From Paenibacillus sp. Marseille-Q4541 (GTDB lineage Bacteria; Bacillota; Bacilli; Paenibacillales; Paenibacillaceae), in NCBI RefSeq assembly GCF_018310695.1, contig NZ_JAGXCY010000017.1, positions 37,346 through 101,345 on the forward strand: DNA of 64,000 bases, in the 5' to 3' direction. The notes below the pieces were generated by a model. The model had not been told where the DNA came from and searched no databases. It saw nothing but the letters and a program-made list of their open reading frames with translations. Positions within the stretch are counted from its first letter, which is position 1; the number at the start of each line of letters is the position of its first letter. The position numbers were made by a program, and so were the translations under genes. Of the stretch, positions 39,414-48,030 are shown one piece after another.

Positions 39414-40295
39414 GTGATAGTTTTGAATGAGAATCAGAAGATTCCGTATGTAGTTTCAAGTAAGAGTTATACCGCAGTTGCCATTAATGCTGCTGCTAAA
39501 GCAGGTGAATGGATTAAGAGCCGTGTTGGTTCCAACCTAAAAATGTCGACAAAATATTCTTCACAGGATCTTGTTACCGAAGTCGATAAAGGTGCAGAAC
39601 AAATGATCCGCAGACTCATTATGACCCATTTTCCGGATCATGCAATTCTCGGTGAAGAGGGAGTAGAGCCAGGACCGGAGGCTTCAAGCCTCGCGATACA
39701 GGCTGTGCAGGATGAAGAATTTTTATGGATTGTAGACCCGGTAGATGGTACAACGAACTTTGTTCACGGTTTTCCGTTTTTCTCTGTATCGATTGCACTC
39801 GCACATCACGGCGAAGTGATTGTTGGAGTTATTTATGACCCAATTCGAGACGAACTGTTTGTAGCTGAAAAAGGAAAAGGGGCATATGTGCATGGAAACC
39901 GTATGCAAGTCTCGGGAGAAGAGCATCTTTCCGATGGACTTGTGGCAGTTGGTTTTCCACCAGATCCAAGCTTTGCCCTCCCTGTGAATATGGCGGCAGT
40001 GCAGGCGTTGGCACCAAAAGTGCGTAATTTACGAGCAGGAGGATCTGCTGCCCTTCATCTTGCATATGTTGCCTCTGGCAGACTGAGTGCTTATACCGAA
40101 ATTGGCCTGAACCCATGGGATATCGCAGCAGGTGCTCTGCTCGTTCAGGAGTCCGGCGGTATGGTTACGAACACAATAGGGCATCCTTATGATTTGTCCG
40201 TCCGTCATGTGACAGCTAGTAACGGAACGCTGCATAATGAACTGATTACTGTGCTGAAAGAAGCGAAAGCTACAGGCATCGCAGGGGACGAATGA
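39414..40295 (+). CDS. Inositol monophosphatase family protein (SuhB-like)
   Basis: 293 residues from GTG 39414 (TGAGGAAAG upstream). Mg-dependent sugar/inositol phosphatase fold: GEEG (about 80), DPVDGTTNFVHGFPFFSVSIAL metal site, GGSAALHLAYVASGRL, and the second metal site NPWDIAAGALLVQESGG. Substrate among inositol phosphate, NADP or fructose-1,6-bisphosphate cannot be decided. A small charged protein gene follows by 15 bases in the same operon. Confidence 0.93.
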   Translation: MIVLNENQKIPYVVSSKSYTAVAINAAAKAGEWIKSRVGSNLKMSTKYSSQDLVTEVDKGAEQMIRRLIMTHFPDHAILGEEGVEPGPEASSLAIQAVQDEEFLWIVDPVDGTTNFVHGFPFFSVSIALAHHGEVIVGVIYDPIRDELFVAEKGKGAYVHGNRMQVSGEEHLSDGLVAVGFPPDPSFALPVNMAAVQALAPKVRNLRAGGSAALHLAYVASGRLSAYTEIGLNPWDIAAGALLVQESGGMVTNTIGHPYDLSVRHVTASNGTLHNELITVLKEAKATGIAGDE

Positions 40296-40310
40296 AGGAG
40301 GTTTGTTGAT

Positions 40311-40589
40311 GTGAAAGATTCACATGAACTAGAGAAGAAGCTGAGCGATATGCTCACAGAAGGCGAACCCGATTACGGGGATCGTGAGAAAAGGGAAAGG
40401 GAGCAAGTTTCTCCTAAATACGAAATTCGAATTCAGACCGAGTTTGATCCCATCTTAGAAGAGACACTTAAATTTCGTAGTATGGCAAAAGAAGTAGACG
40501 ATCGTTATGATGCCTATATGGAAAAAGCGAGTCGTTCTTCCTCTGAGAATCTGCTAGAGAAAAACACGAATTCCGAGAAAAAAGAATAG
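40311..40589 (+). CDS. Small charged protein of unknown function
   Basis: 92 residues from GTG 40311, with AAGGAGG 9 bases upstream; the overlapping ATG at 40309 stops at once in another frame. The product is highly charged, mostly helical (HELEKKLSDMLTEGEPDY, TEFDPILEETLKFRSMAKEV) with a Ser/Lys-rich tail. No family recognised. Operon with the inositol monophosphatase gene. Confidence 0.68.
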   Translation: MKDSHELEKKLSDMLTEGEPDYGDREKREREQVSPKYEIRIQTEFDPILEETLKFRSMAKEVDDRYDAYMEKASRSSSENLLEKNTNSEKKE

Positions 40590-40610
40590 AAATCTATAAT
40601 CTAAAATGAA

Positions 40611-40650
40611 AAGAAGTTCTCTCAGGTGTTGAGGGAACTTCTTTTTTATT
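40611..40650 (+). terminator. Intrinsic terminator
   Basis: AAGAAGTTC pairs with GAACTTCTT across an inner CTCA/TGAG pairing, followed by TTTTTATTT. Confidence 0.85.
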
Positions 40651-40708
40651 TGTATCAGTGATCACCTCCTGAGTGGTAAAATAAGGAATTATGTAAGGGA
40701 GGCGACAA

Positions 40709-40738
40709 ATGATCTATGTTGAAGTGGGCAAAAGTTAG
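40709..40738 (+). other. Nine-residue ORF overlapping the SGNH-hydrolase start
   Basis: ATG 40709 has GGGAGG 6 bases upstream and reads nine codons to TAG, overlapping the main start (40716) in another frame. The main start is 13 bases from the same ribosome-binding site, so ribosomes may prefer the short ORF. Confidence 0.35.
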
Positions 40739-41978
40739 CAAGGTGTTAAGAAAAAGTTCGGTATCTCTTATTGCCATTATGCTTATCCTAGGAACAGGGC
40801 AGGTAGGAGCAGGGGCACAGGGTGTAACGAAAGAGTTCCGTATGGTAACTTTGGGAGACTCGATTACGGTTGGATATGAACCAGGTATGGAGGATTTGAA
40901 GACGAATCCTTATGGTTATGTAGAAAGACTTGAGGAACAAGCGTTGCTGCATGGTCGTACGAAAGTCAATAATTACGGAATCGCTGGGCTGAAGACATCC
41001 GGACTTAATCAGTTTGCGGATGCCATTCGTAAGGGAGAAAAAATATCTTCTGAGGCAATTCAACCAGAATTGCCCGATCCAAGAGTTGAAGATATTACGG
41101 ATCAGATGAAGCAAATTCAGACAGAGGTTGCGGCAGCGGATGTCATTGCCATTACGATTGGAGGAAATGATGTTTCAGAATTACTCGTGACGGGAAACAG
41201 TTTAACTAACGAACAGCTGAGCGAGAAAGTGCAGGAACTGCTGACCCGTTATTCGGAACAGGTAACCTCTTCTGTGAACCATCTTCATTCCTTAAATAAG
41301 GATGCTTTGTTTGTTATAGCTGATCAGTATCAGCCGTTGCCTAAAGTGGGAAATGAAGCTCTCTATAACAAACTGATGGAAGCAACTTCTTTATTTACCG
41401 AAACCGTAGATAGGGTTGCTACTCAGCTGAATGAACAAGGAGTGAAGGTGAAAGTAGCTCATGTTGCGAAGGAGTTTGTCGGTGGAGAAGGAACGATGAC
41501 ACATATGATCAGTGATCGTGACTTTCATCCGAATCAATACGGTTATGAAGCAATTGCGGAGGTATTCTCCAAAGTCATCTGGGGGAATTATGTGAAGTTA
41601 CAGGTTCCTGATGCGGAAGAGCCTATGAATATCATTGTGAGCGGCAAGCTGCTTACCACTCCTAACAAGCCTGTACTAAAGAAAAATCAGAATTACATTG
41701 CGATACAAGATATAGTAGATGCCATTTCAGCGAAATCTGTGTGGAACAACAATGCAAAATCGACGGTGATCACATACGGCGATCAAGCAGTAGAGATCAA
41801 AATGGGAGCGAAGACCGCACTTGTGAACGGGCAAACAATCCAAGTAACTACCCCTGCGTTCTTACAGAAAGTTGGCAAGGAATCCAAAACCTATGTTCCA
41901 CTTGCACTTGTTGCGGAGGGGCTTGGTTTTGATGTGCAGTACCAATCCAAACTAAAAACGGTCTTTATTAATCCATAA
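40716..41978 (+). CDS. Secreted SGNH/GDSL hydrolase with copper-amine-oxidase-N (stalk) domain
   Basis: 420 residues. Signal peptide (about 1-34, SSVSLIAIMLILGTGQVGAGAQG), then a GDSL esterase/lipase domain (about 40-290): nucleophile in LGDSITVGYEPG, GIAGLKTSG, oxyanion GGNDVSELL, and DFHPNQYGYEAIA with Asp/His. Residues about 300-420 are a Cu-amine-oxidase N-terminal-like domain (NYIAIQDIVDAI...YVPLALVAEGLGFDV), common as a wall-facing module in Paenibacillus. The true start is somewhat uncertain because the ribosome-binding site is 13 bases away. Likely an extracellular esterase; substrate unknown. Confidence 0.86.
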   Translation: MLKWAKVSKVLRKSSVSLIAIMLILGTGQVGAGAQGVTKEFRMVTLGDSITVGYEPGMEDLKTNPYGYVERLEEQALLHGRTKVNNYGIAGLKTSGLNQFADAIRKGEKISSEAIQPELPDPRVEDITDQMKQIQTEVAAADVIAITIGGNDVSELLVTGNSLTNEQLSEKVQELLTRYSEQVTSSVNHLHSLNKDALFVIADQYQPLPKVGNEALYNKLMEATSLFTETVDRVATQLNEQGVKVKVAHVAKEFVGGEGTMTHMISDRDFHPNQYGYEAIAEVFSKVIWGNYVKLQVPDAEEPMNIIVSGKLLTTPNKPVLKKNQNYIAIQDIVDAISAKSVWNNNAKSTVITYGDQAVEIKMGAKTALVNGQTIQVTTPAFLQKVGKESKTYVPLALVAEGLGFDVQYQSKLKTVFINP

Positions 41979-41994
41979 ATGATAGGGGGGAACC

Positions 41995-42041
41995 CCAAAA
42001 TAAAAAAAAGGTGATCCCTAGGGATTGTCTTTTTTTATTTT
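41995..42041. terminator. A/T-rich terminator hairpin
   Basis: Self-complementary stretch centred on ATCCCTAGGGAT with flanking A- and T-runs (G-T pairs included). Confidence 0.75.
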
Positions 42042-42200
42042 AATCAAATCTAAACTGTACAACATACAGGAATTGGGTTTATAATCAAAATAAAGAAATT
42101 TAAAGGTAAACACAGATTTAAATGTTGTAAGTTGTTATTTTTCCAAATTTCAATTCATAAATATGGAGGAGGTAACGGGGTATCTTTTTCTGCCTACAAT

Positions 42201-42214
42201 TTAAAACGCTTACA
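42201..42214. promoter_or_regulatory. cre-like catabolite control site
   Basis: TTAAAACGCTTACA differs from the CcpA consensus TGWAANCGNTNWCA at one position. It lies about 127 bp before the AraC-type regulator of a pectin-side-chain operon. The rest of the gap 42042-42340 shows nothing I can name. Confidence 0.5.
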
Positions 42215-42340
42215 ATTATATTTTAGGTAGATGTTAAATGATTGACTATATCCATCTTTGATGAGTTTTTCTCAAGGAAGACAGCAGAGAGTGTTTTTCG
42301 TACACAATGTACTGTTCCTTAAAAGGAGGGGTTTTTGTAC

Positions 42341-42784
42341 ATGAACGATTTACTGCGAATGGAACATAAGAGTCAGGGTTCACCCTATTCATTTTTAGAT
42401 CCTTCTTCCCTCATTTCAAAAGACAAAAACTTGGAGGCGGTCAGCAGACAATCTGTGATCGTATATCAATTGCTTGAACTTGTTCATCGTCATTATGCAG
42501 ATTCAGATATTTCGCTAAGTACAATTGCAAGACAAAGGCTATATATGAACCCTGATTATCTCGGAAAAGTATTCAAACGAATTACGGGAATGGGTTTCTC
42601 ACAGTATTTGAATCAATATCGGATACAGCAGGCATGTAGCTATATGCGGCAGAAGGATCAGGATGCCAAAATTTTTGAACTTGCAGAATGGTTCGGCTTT
42701 GGAGGGAATCCACAGTATTTCAGTCAGGTCTTCAAAAAGTGGACCGGGGTTACCCCCTCTGATTTTCGAAGCAGAGCGAGGTAA
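42341..42784 (+). CDS. Short AraC-family transcriptional regulator
   Basis: 147 residues from ATG 42341 (AAGGAGG 11 bases upstream; TTG 42335 is an alternative). Only a 45-residue N-terminus precedes the double helix-turn-helix (YADSDISLSTIARQRLYMNP... and FELAEWFGFGGNPQYFSQVFKKWTGVTPSDFR). This is like the C-terminal part of YesN-type regulators, without receiver or sugar-binding domain, so it may be a constitutive DNA binder or a decayed longer gene. First gene of an operon with a CE12 esterase and an ASRT-like protein. Confidence 0.87.
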   Translation: MNDLLRMEHKSQGSPYSFLDPSSLISKDKNLEAVSRQSVIVYQLLELVHRHYADSDISLSTIARQRLYMNPDYLGKVFKRITGMGFSQYLNQYRIQQACSYMRQKDQDAKIFELAEWFGFGGNPQYFSQVFKKWTGVTPSDFRSRAR

Positions 42785-42817
42785 GGGAAGGAAGAAGAAA
42801 GGAGATGAGCTCACTTC

Positions 42818-43972
42818 ATGAATCATTACAAATTTGATTTTGGTCCTGGAATTGTTGCAGAAGGTTATACGAAGGTTCTTCCTGATACACTCTATAGTGC
42901 AGAAACCGGCTACGGATTTGAATCCATACATAGTGTTTATGGGAGAGATCGATCACACGAACGGATTGAATCTATCGTTTCTTCATCAAAGGTTTCTTCT
43001 GTCAGGACACAACTTCAGGATCGTTTTTGCATCCCACTAAATGCGGTTTTTGTGCTTGATGTTCCCCAAGGTACCTACCGTGTCCATGCACTGATGGGTG
43101 ATGAAAATACGGAATCCAGAACGAGTATTAGGGCGGGTGAAGGAAGATTGATGTTACCGCCTGTTCATACACACCCTGGACAATGGATCGAGGAACAGTT
43201 CAGTGTTGTGGTGCGTGAAGGTGAATCGTTAAAACTTTCTTTCTCAGGTGCAGCTCCTAGAATTAATGCTCTGGAAATTATGGAAGCAGGTTCGACACTG
43301 ACGGTTTACATTGCAGGAGACTCCACTGTGTGCGATCAGCCTACTTCAGGGTATCCGTATGCTGGATGGGGACAGATGCTTCCGGCTTTTTTCAAACATG
43401 ATGTTGCTGTAGATAATCATGCCTATTCGGGACGAAGTACGAAAAGTTTTATTGAAGAGGGCAGGCTAGATGCCATTCTAAGTAGAGTCAAATCGGGTGA
43501 TTTTTTATTTATTCAGTTCGGTCATAATGACGAGAAATCAGATGCGCTCAGGGGAACGAAGGCTTTTACAACCTATCAAGAATACCTGAGCAAATACATT
43601 CATGCTGCCAGAGAACGTGAGGTCCACCCAGTGCTCATCACTCCCGTTCATCGCAGATACTTTCAAGAAGATGGCTCTCTGATGGATACTCATGGGGATT
43701 ATATCGTCGCGATGAAGGAACTTGCAGATCAGGAAAAAGTACCTCTGATCGATTTGGCTGCCCAAAGCAAAATTCTGTTTGAAGAGGCAGGAGTCGAAGG
43801 CAGTAAACTTGATTTTTTATGGGCCTGGCCTGGGGAGTATGTCCATTTTCCTGCTGGAGTGGAAGACAATACGCACTTTTCTCAGCGCGGTGCAAGAAGA
43901 ATGGCCAAGATTGTTGCTACATCTATTTCAGAGCTTGCGATCCATCCGCTTTCCATGTTTTTACGTTCATGA
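42818..43972 (+). CDS. Rhamnogalacturonan acetylesterase (CE12, SGNH)
   Basis: Removes acetyl groups from rhamnogalacturonan, the pectin backbone. 384 residues without a signal peptide, hence intracellular and acting on imported oligosaccharides, like YesT. An N-terminal beta-rich domain (about 1-155; FDFGPGIVAEGYTKV) precedes the SGNH domain: IAGDSTVCDQP (Ser), NHAYSGRSTKSF, QFGHNDEKSD, and EDNTHFSQRGA (Asp/His). Close behind the AraC gene (33 bases). Confidence 0.92.
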   Translation: MNHYKFDFGPGIVAEGYTKVLPDTLYSAETGYGFESIHSVYGRDRSHERIESIVSSSKVSSVRTQLQDRFCIPLNAVFVLDVPQGTYRVHALMGDENTESRTSIRAGEGRLMLPPVHTHPGQWIEEQFSVVVREGESLKLSFSGAAPRINALEIMEAGSTLTVYIAGDSTVCDQPTSGYPYAGWGQMLPAFFKHDVAVDNHAYSGRSTKSFIEEGRLDAILSRVKSGDFLFIQFGHNDEKSDALRGTKAFTTYQEYLSKYIHAAREREVHPVLITPVHRRYFQEDGSLMDTHGDYIVAMKELADQEKVPLIDLAAQSKILFEEAGVEGSKLDFLWAWPGEYVHFPAGVEDNTHFSQRGARRMAKIVATSISELAIHPLSMFLRS

Positions 43973-44025
43973 ATAACGCCTAAGGATAGAAACAAGTACC
44001 TAGGATAGTAGGAAGGGGATACTAG

Positions 44026-44409
44026 ATGAGTGCACAAATAGCAGAAGGGGCCAAAGGTAACACGGTATGGGTGATTCCCGATGGGTATATTCCGCCAAAG
44101 AGTAGCGGAGTGCTTGAGAGTCACGAAAGCATCTGTGTCTTAAATACAGGAAGTCAGGATGCGCATCTCCGTATTGCCGTTTTTTTTGAAGATCGGGATC
44201 CGCTAGAGAAGATCGAGGTTATCGTATCTGCAAGGCGCACCTATCATATAAGGACGGCGGGCCTGAAGGTAAATGGGGAGTTCATCCCACCAGGTGTACC
44301 TTATGCTCTTATGGTGGAAAGTGATACTCCCGTCATTGTCCAATACAGCAGGCTGGATACAACCCAGCCGGAACTTGCGCTGATGAGTGTGATGGCTTAC
44401 CCCGTCTAG
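44026..44409 (+). CDS. Sensory-rhodopsin-transducer (ASRT) family protein
   Basis: 127 residues, full-length member of the family typified by the Anabaena sensory rhodopsin transducer: VWVIPDGYIPP near the N-terminus, SHESICVLNTGSQDAHLRI, FFEDRDPLEKIEVIV, ARRTYHIR, and VPYALMVESDTPVIVQYSRLDTTQPELALMSVMAYP. No rhodopsin gene is present. Here it is the last gene of the AraC/CE12 operon, which supports the published suggestion that non-photosensory members bind carbohydrate; a role in rhamnogalacturonan use is an inference. Confidence 0.88.
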   Translation: MSAQIAEGAKGNTVWVIPDGYIPPKSSGVLESHESICVLNTGSQDAHLRIAVFFEDRDPLEKIEVIVSARRTYHIRTAGLKVNGEFIPPGVPYALMVESDTPVIVQYSRLDTTQPELALMSVMAYPV

Positions 44410-44460
44410 TTTGAACCGCCATTCTGGTTTAGGAAGGTATTCAATATAAATATATATGAA

Positions 44461-44505
44461 AAAAAGGACAGCTGTTAGGTATAAAACCTGAGGCTGTCCT
44501 TTTGG
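44461..44505. terminator. Bidirectional terminator between the ASRT gene and hemL
   Basis: AAAAGGACAGC (44462-44472) pairs with GCTGTCCTTTT (44493-44503), with an inner AGGT/ACCT pairing. Confidence 0.85.
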
Positions 44506-44513
44506 CATTGAAT

Positions 44514-45830
44514 TTATTTTTCTTTAGCCATAGCTTCAAATGATGCATTTGCTGCTTCAATCGTTTCATCAATATCAGCATCCGTATGTTTGGTCGTAAG
44601 GAACCAAGCTTCATATTTGGAAGGAGCGAGGTGGATTCCTCGGTTCAGCATATGACGGAAGAAGGAAGCAAAAGCTTCACCATCGGTATCTTGAGCTTCT
44701 TCATAGTCAGTCACTGGATGATCGCAGAAATGAGTCGAGAACGAGCCGCGAATACGGTTAATTGTAAGCGGAATCCCGTGCCGATCTGCTGCAGCTTGTA
44801 TTCCCTCTGTCAGCTTAATCGTGAGACGTTCCATCTCTTCATATACACCAGGCTGAGCAAGTACTTCAAGACAAGCGATTCCGGCCGAAATGGAAGCTGG
44901 ATTCCCAGCCATTGTTCCTGCTTGATACGCAGGTCCGAGCGGAGCTACCTGCTCCATAACTTCTTTTGATCCGCCATAGGCACCGATAGGTAGACCGCCG
45001 CCAATGATTTTACCAAGTGCTGTAAGGTCGGGTTTAATTAAATCATGGTTTTCAAGCCCTGCATAGGTTTGCGTCGAGCCGTAATGGAAACGGAATGCGG
45101 TAATTACCTCATCGTAAATAACGAGTGCTCCGTGATCATGTGCCAGCTTGCAAAGTCCTTCAAGGAAACCCGGTTTTGGCATGACCATTCCGAAATTCCC
45201 AACGATCGGTTCTACCATAACGGCAGCTACATCATGACCCCATTTTTGCAGTGCTTCTTCGAGGCCACCAAGATCGTTATAAGGAACGGTAATAACTTCT
45301 TGTGCAATACTTGCAGGAATTCCAGCGCTATCTGGTATGCCCAGAGTAGAAGGGCCGGAGCCAGCAGCGACGAGCACAAGGTCAGAATGACCGTGGTAGT
45401 TTCCAGCAAACTTAATAATTTTATTACGTTTCGTATAAGCACGCGCTACGCGAATTGTCGTCATTACTGCTTCCGTTCCTGAATTCACAAAACGAACCTT
45501 GTCCATGGAAGGAATCGCTTCTTTTAGCATTTTCGCTAATTTGATTTCAAGCTCGGTAGGCGTTCCAAAAAGCGTACCGTTGGATGCTGCTTCTGTAATT
45601 GCTTTTGTAATGTGAGGGTGTGCATGACCAGTAATGATAGGTCCGTATGCAGCGAGGTAATCAATATATTTGTTATCATCTACATCGTAAAAATAAGCAC
45701 CTTCTCCGCGCTTCATGAAGACGGGGGCTCCGCCGCCAACGGCTTTGAACGAACGGGAAGGACTATTAACGCCTCCTACGATGTGTTCAAGTGCTTCTGC
45801 ATAATGCTGTTCAGACTTGGAACGATTCAT
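44514..45830 (-). CDS. hemL: Glutamate-1-semialdehyde 2,1-aminomutase
   Basis: PLP enzyme making 5-aminolevulinate from glutamate-1-semialdehyde for haem synthesis. 438 residues. Motifs: [48 protein letters not shown]-Asp in [11 protein letters not shown] and PLP-Lys in [18 protein letters not shown]. It is outside any hem operon, matching the second copy (GsaB) of Bacillus. Own minus-strand transcript with a GGATG-type ribosome-binding site. Confidence 0.94.
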   Translation of the reverse strand: MNRSKSEQHYAEALEHIVGGVNSPSRSFKAVGGGAPVFMKRGEGAYFYDVDDNKYIDYLAAYGPIITGHAHPHITKAITEAASNGTLFGTPTELEIKLAKMLKEAIPSMDKVRFVNSGTEAVMTTIRVARAYTKRNKIIKFAGNYHGHSDLVLVAAGSGPSTLGIPDSAGIPASIAQEVITVPYNDLGGLEEALQKWGHDVAAVMVEPIVGNFGMVMPKPGFLEGLCKLAHDHGALVIYDEVITAFRFHYGSTQTYAGLENHDLIKPDLTALGKIIGGGLPIGAYGGSKEVMEQVAPLGPAYQAGTMAGNPASISAGIACLEVLAQPGVYEEMERLTIKLTEGIQAAADRHGIPLTINRIRGSFSTHFCDHPVTDYEEAQDTDGEAFASFFRHMLNRGIHLAPSKYEAWFLTTKHTDADIDETIEAANASFEAMAKEK

Positions 45831-45881
45831 TTGTATTCATCCTTTCTTTGAAACAAGTTATGACCTATGGTATATACAATG

Positions 45882-45906
45882 TAAAAGGGCAGCTTTACGC
45901 TGCCCT
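45882..45906 (-). terminator. Intrinsic terminator in the hemL-LCP gap
   Basis: AGGGCAGC and GCTGCCCT (45886-45893, 45899-45906) with a TTTAC loop; on the minus strand it runs into TTTTAC. Confidence 0.75.
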
Positions 45907-45967
45907 AACAAGTTCTTGTCTATTATAACATTTCCTTTTTCTGAAACCATAGCTCTAAAAGGTATCT

Positions 45968-46984
45968 TTATTGTTCTTCTCCACTTGCAGATTTATCGAT
46001 GGTGGATTTGTTATCCTGTTCCGGTTCCTGCGGGTTTAGGATTTCTTGAATATACGATTTGAGCTCATCCTCATCTCCAACGGTAAGGACAGCTGCACCA
46101 CCAATTCGCTCCTCGACGAGAAGTTCCATAGGCGGGACCTGCTCACTTGCCTGCATACTGCTCTGATAGCCCACAGATGCTAATTTCCACATATCATTAA
46201 GCGTTAGATTTGTATCAATGTATGGATTAACTTCACTAAGAATGGATGGTAGTTTTGCTATAGAAGTTGTTGTCTGCATTTTATCTGCGATCGATTTAAG
46301 CAGCTCGCGCTGACGTTCTGTTCGGGAAAAATCAGACATAGCGTCATGTCGGAAACGAACATACATCAATGCTTTTTGACCGTCGAGATGTTGCATGCCT
46401 TTTTTTAGATCAATGTCATACTCATGGTTATCAGCCTTGCTCACATAGCTCATATCTTTTTCTACTTCAAAATCAACGCCCCCAACGGCGTCAACGAGTT
46501 CAATGAAACCTTGAAAATCGGTGTATATATAATACTGGATCGGAATTCCTAGCAGGTCACCCGCCGCCTGCATAGCTACATTCGGGCCATGGGTAATCGC
46601 TGTATTAATTCGGTCTCTTCCGTATCCGGGGATTTCTGTATATGTATCACGTAGGAGGGAGAAGAGTGATATTTTTTTGCTGACTGGGTCAAGTGAGGCA
46701 ACGAGCATCGTGTCGGATCTAGGCACTTCACCATCTGAAAGACCTCTGGCATCTACACCCATAAGCAAAATGTTAACAGGCTCCTTGCCTTCCCATTTTG
46801 GCGGATCGGGGGTAATTTCCTGATCGACTTTCTCTACATTATAGAAGGGGGAATCTTCTCCTTCTTTGTTCAAATCTTGCAGTTCGTTCACAACAGAAGT
46901 AAAATAATAAACTGCGAGTAATGCGGCAGTAACTGCGATTACTGCTAGAACCGTCCATACAGTTCGTTTAGTCTTCCTGGTCAT
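45968..46984 (-). CDS. LytR-CpsA-Psr (LCP) family cell-wall polymer ligase
   Basis: 338 residues: one N-terminal membrane helix (about 10-30) and an external LCP domain (about 65-290) that attaches teichoic acid or polysaccharide to peptidoglycan. Visible: NILLMGVDARG, RSDTMLVASLDP, LFSLLRDTYTEIPGYGRDRINTAI (Arg and Asp contacting the lipid pyrophosphate) and ALMYVRFRHDAMSDFSRTERQRELL. The C-terminal tail is acidic and low in complexity. Monocistronic. Confidence 0.93.
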   Translation of the reverse strand: MTRKTKRTVWTVLAVIAVTAALLAVYYFTSVVNELQDLNKEGEDSPFYNVEKVDQEITPDPPKWEGKEPVNILLMGVDARGLSDGEVPRSDTMLVASLDPVSKKISLFSLLRDTYTEIPGYGRDRINTAITHGPNVAMQAAGDLLGIPIQYYIYTDFQGFIELVDAVGGVDFEVEKDMSYVSKADNHEYDIDLKKGMQHLDGQKALMYVRFRHDAMSDFSRTERQRELLKSIADKMQTTTSIAKLPSILSEVNPYIDTNLTLNDMWKLASVGYQSSMQASEQVPPMELLVEERIGGAAVLTVGDEDELKSYIQEILNPQEPEQDNKSTIDKSASGEEQ

Positions 46985-47178
46985 TTAACGTTCTTCCTTT
47001 CCATAATAAGGAATAAAACCGGTTGTGTAACGGGCCGTTTGACTGCCTGCTCAGAAGTGTTGTGGTATAATTTTGAATTAATTAACACAATTTTCATACG
47101 ACATTTCTACATTATAATTTTTTTTACGGATACAATCAATTGATAAGAGTTTTGTATCTTTCAAAGGAGACATGCATC

Positions 47179-47643
47179 ATGAATATACAAATAGGTTCAA
47201 AAGCGCCAGATTTTGTCTTACATGCGACCGGAGGGGAAGAGATAAAACTGTCTGATTTCCGCGGGAAACGCGTTGTATTATATTTCTATCCAAAGGATAT
47301 GACGTCCAGTTGTACGGCTGAAGCTTGCCAATTCCGGGATGAACATGCCACTTTCGAAGATTTGAATACAGTAATACTAGGAGTAAGTACAGATTCATTG
47401 AAACAACACGAGAAGTTTATAGCGAAGTATGAATTGCCTTTTCTCCTGTTATCGGATGAAGAGCATAAGGTTGCTGAATTGTATGATGTGTGGCAACTAA
47501 AAAAAATGTACGGTAGAGAATACATGGGTATTGTGCGTTCGACATTTGTTATTGATGAAGAAGGCATATTGGTTAAAGAATGGAGGAAAGTGAAAGTCAA
47601 AGGTCACATAGAAGAAGCGCTGGAATATATCAAACAAATGTAA
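47179..47643 (+). CDS. bcp: Peroxiredoxin, BCP/PrxQ type
   Basis: Thiol peroxidase reducing hydroperoxides. 154 residues from ATG 47179 (AAAGGAGA upstream; the frame continues to ATG 47140 without a site). Peroxidatic Cys in YFYPKDMTSSCTAEACQF, with a resolving Cys five residues later (SCTAEAC), the PrxQ arrangement. Remainder is a thioredoxin fold with VRSTFVIDEEG. Stands alone before its terminator. Confidence 0.93.
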   Translation: MNIQIGSKAPDFVLHATGGEEIKLSDFRGKRVVLYFYPKDMTSSCTAEACQFRDEHATFEDLNTVILGVSTDSLKQHEKFIAKYELPFLLLSDEEHKVAELYDVWQLKKMYGREYMGIVRSTFVIDEEGILVKEWRKVKVKGHIEEALEYIKQM

Positions 47644-47693
47644 GAAAGCAACCATAGTTGAGATTTCCTATATTGCCTATATAGAACAAACCA

Positions 47694-47722
47694 AACCGAC
47701 TCTTACAGAGGCGGTTTTTTTA
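47694..47722 (+). terminator. Intrinsic terminator after the peroxiredoxin gene
   Basis: AACCG..CTCT pairs with AGAG..CGGTT, then TTTTTTT. Confidence 0.78.
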
Positions 47723-47848
47723 ATTTCCTTATTTATTCTTCAACCCGCAGACGAAGGTCTGAAACGTAAGGGAGATAAAAAAGATTGCTGATTCCTATTC
47801 CTAATAGTGTGGATAATGTCTTAATCAGTATGTATGTACAAGACCTCT

Positions 47849-47882
47849 ATCAAATAGGGGAACTCAGCATCAAATACGGGAA
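47849..47882. repeat. Direct repeats with 20-bp period upstream of the deacetylase
   Basis: ATCAAATAGGGGAA (47849-47862) and ATCAAATACGGGAA (47869-47882), 13 of 14 identical, starting exactly 20 bp apart, so on the same helix face. Confidence 0.5.
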
Positions 47883-48030
47883 TCTAAACGTACTTCTGTG
47901 AACCTATAAATCTCTTTTTAAATTTAGAGGATACAGTAGTCTTTTTTACTAGTCGCCCTCATAGATTAATTGTGTGAATCTCAAATTCTATGAAGAAGAT
48001 TTCATATAAAAGTGATGGGGGCGAAAAGAA

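Larger units (their letters stand above)
47644..48030. other. Intergenic region upstream of the deacetylase
   Basis: Holds a terminator (47694-47722) and, about 150-180 bp before the next gene, two near-identical 14-mers starting 20 bp apart. No ORF of note. Confidence 0.5.
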
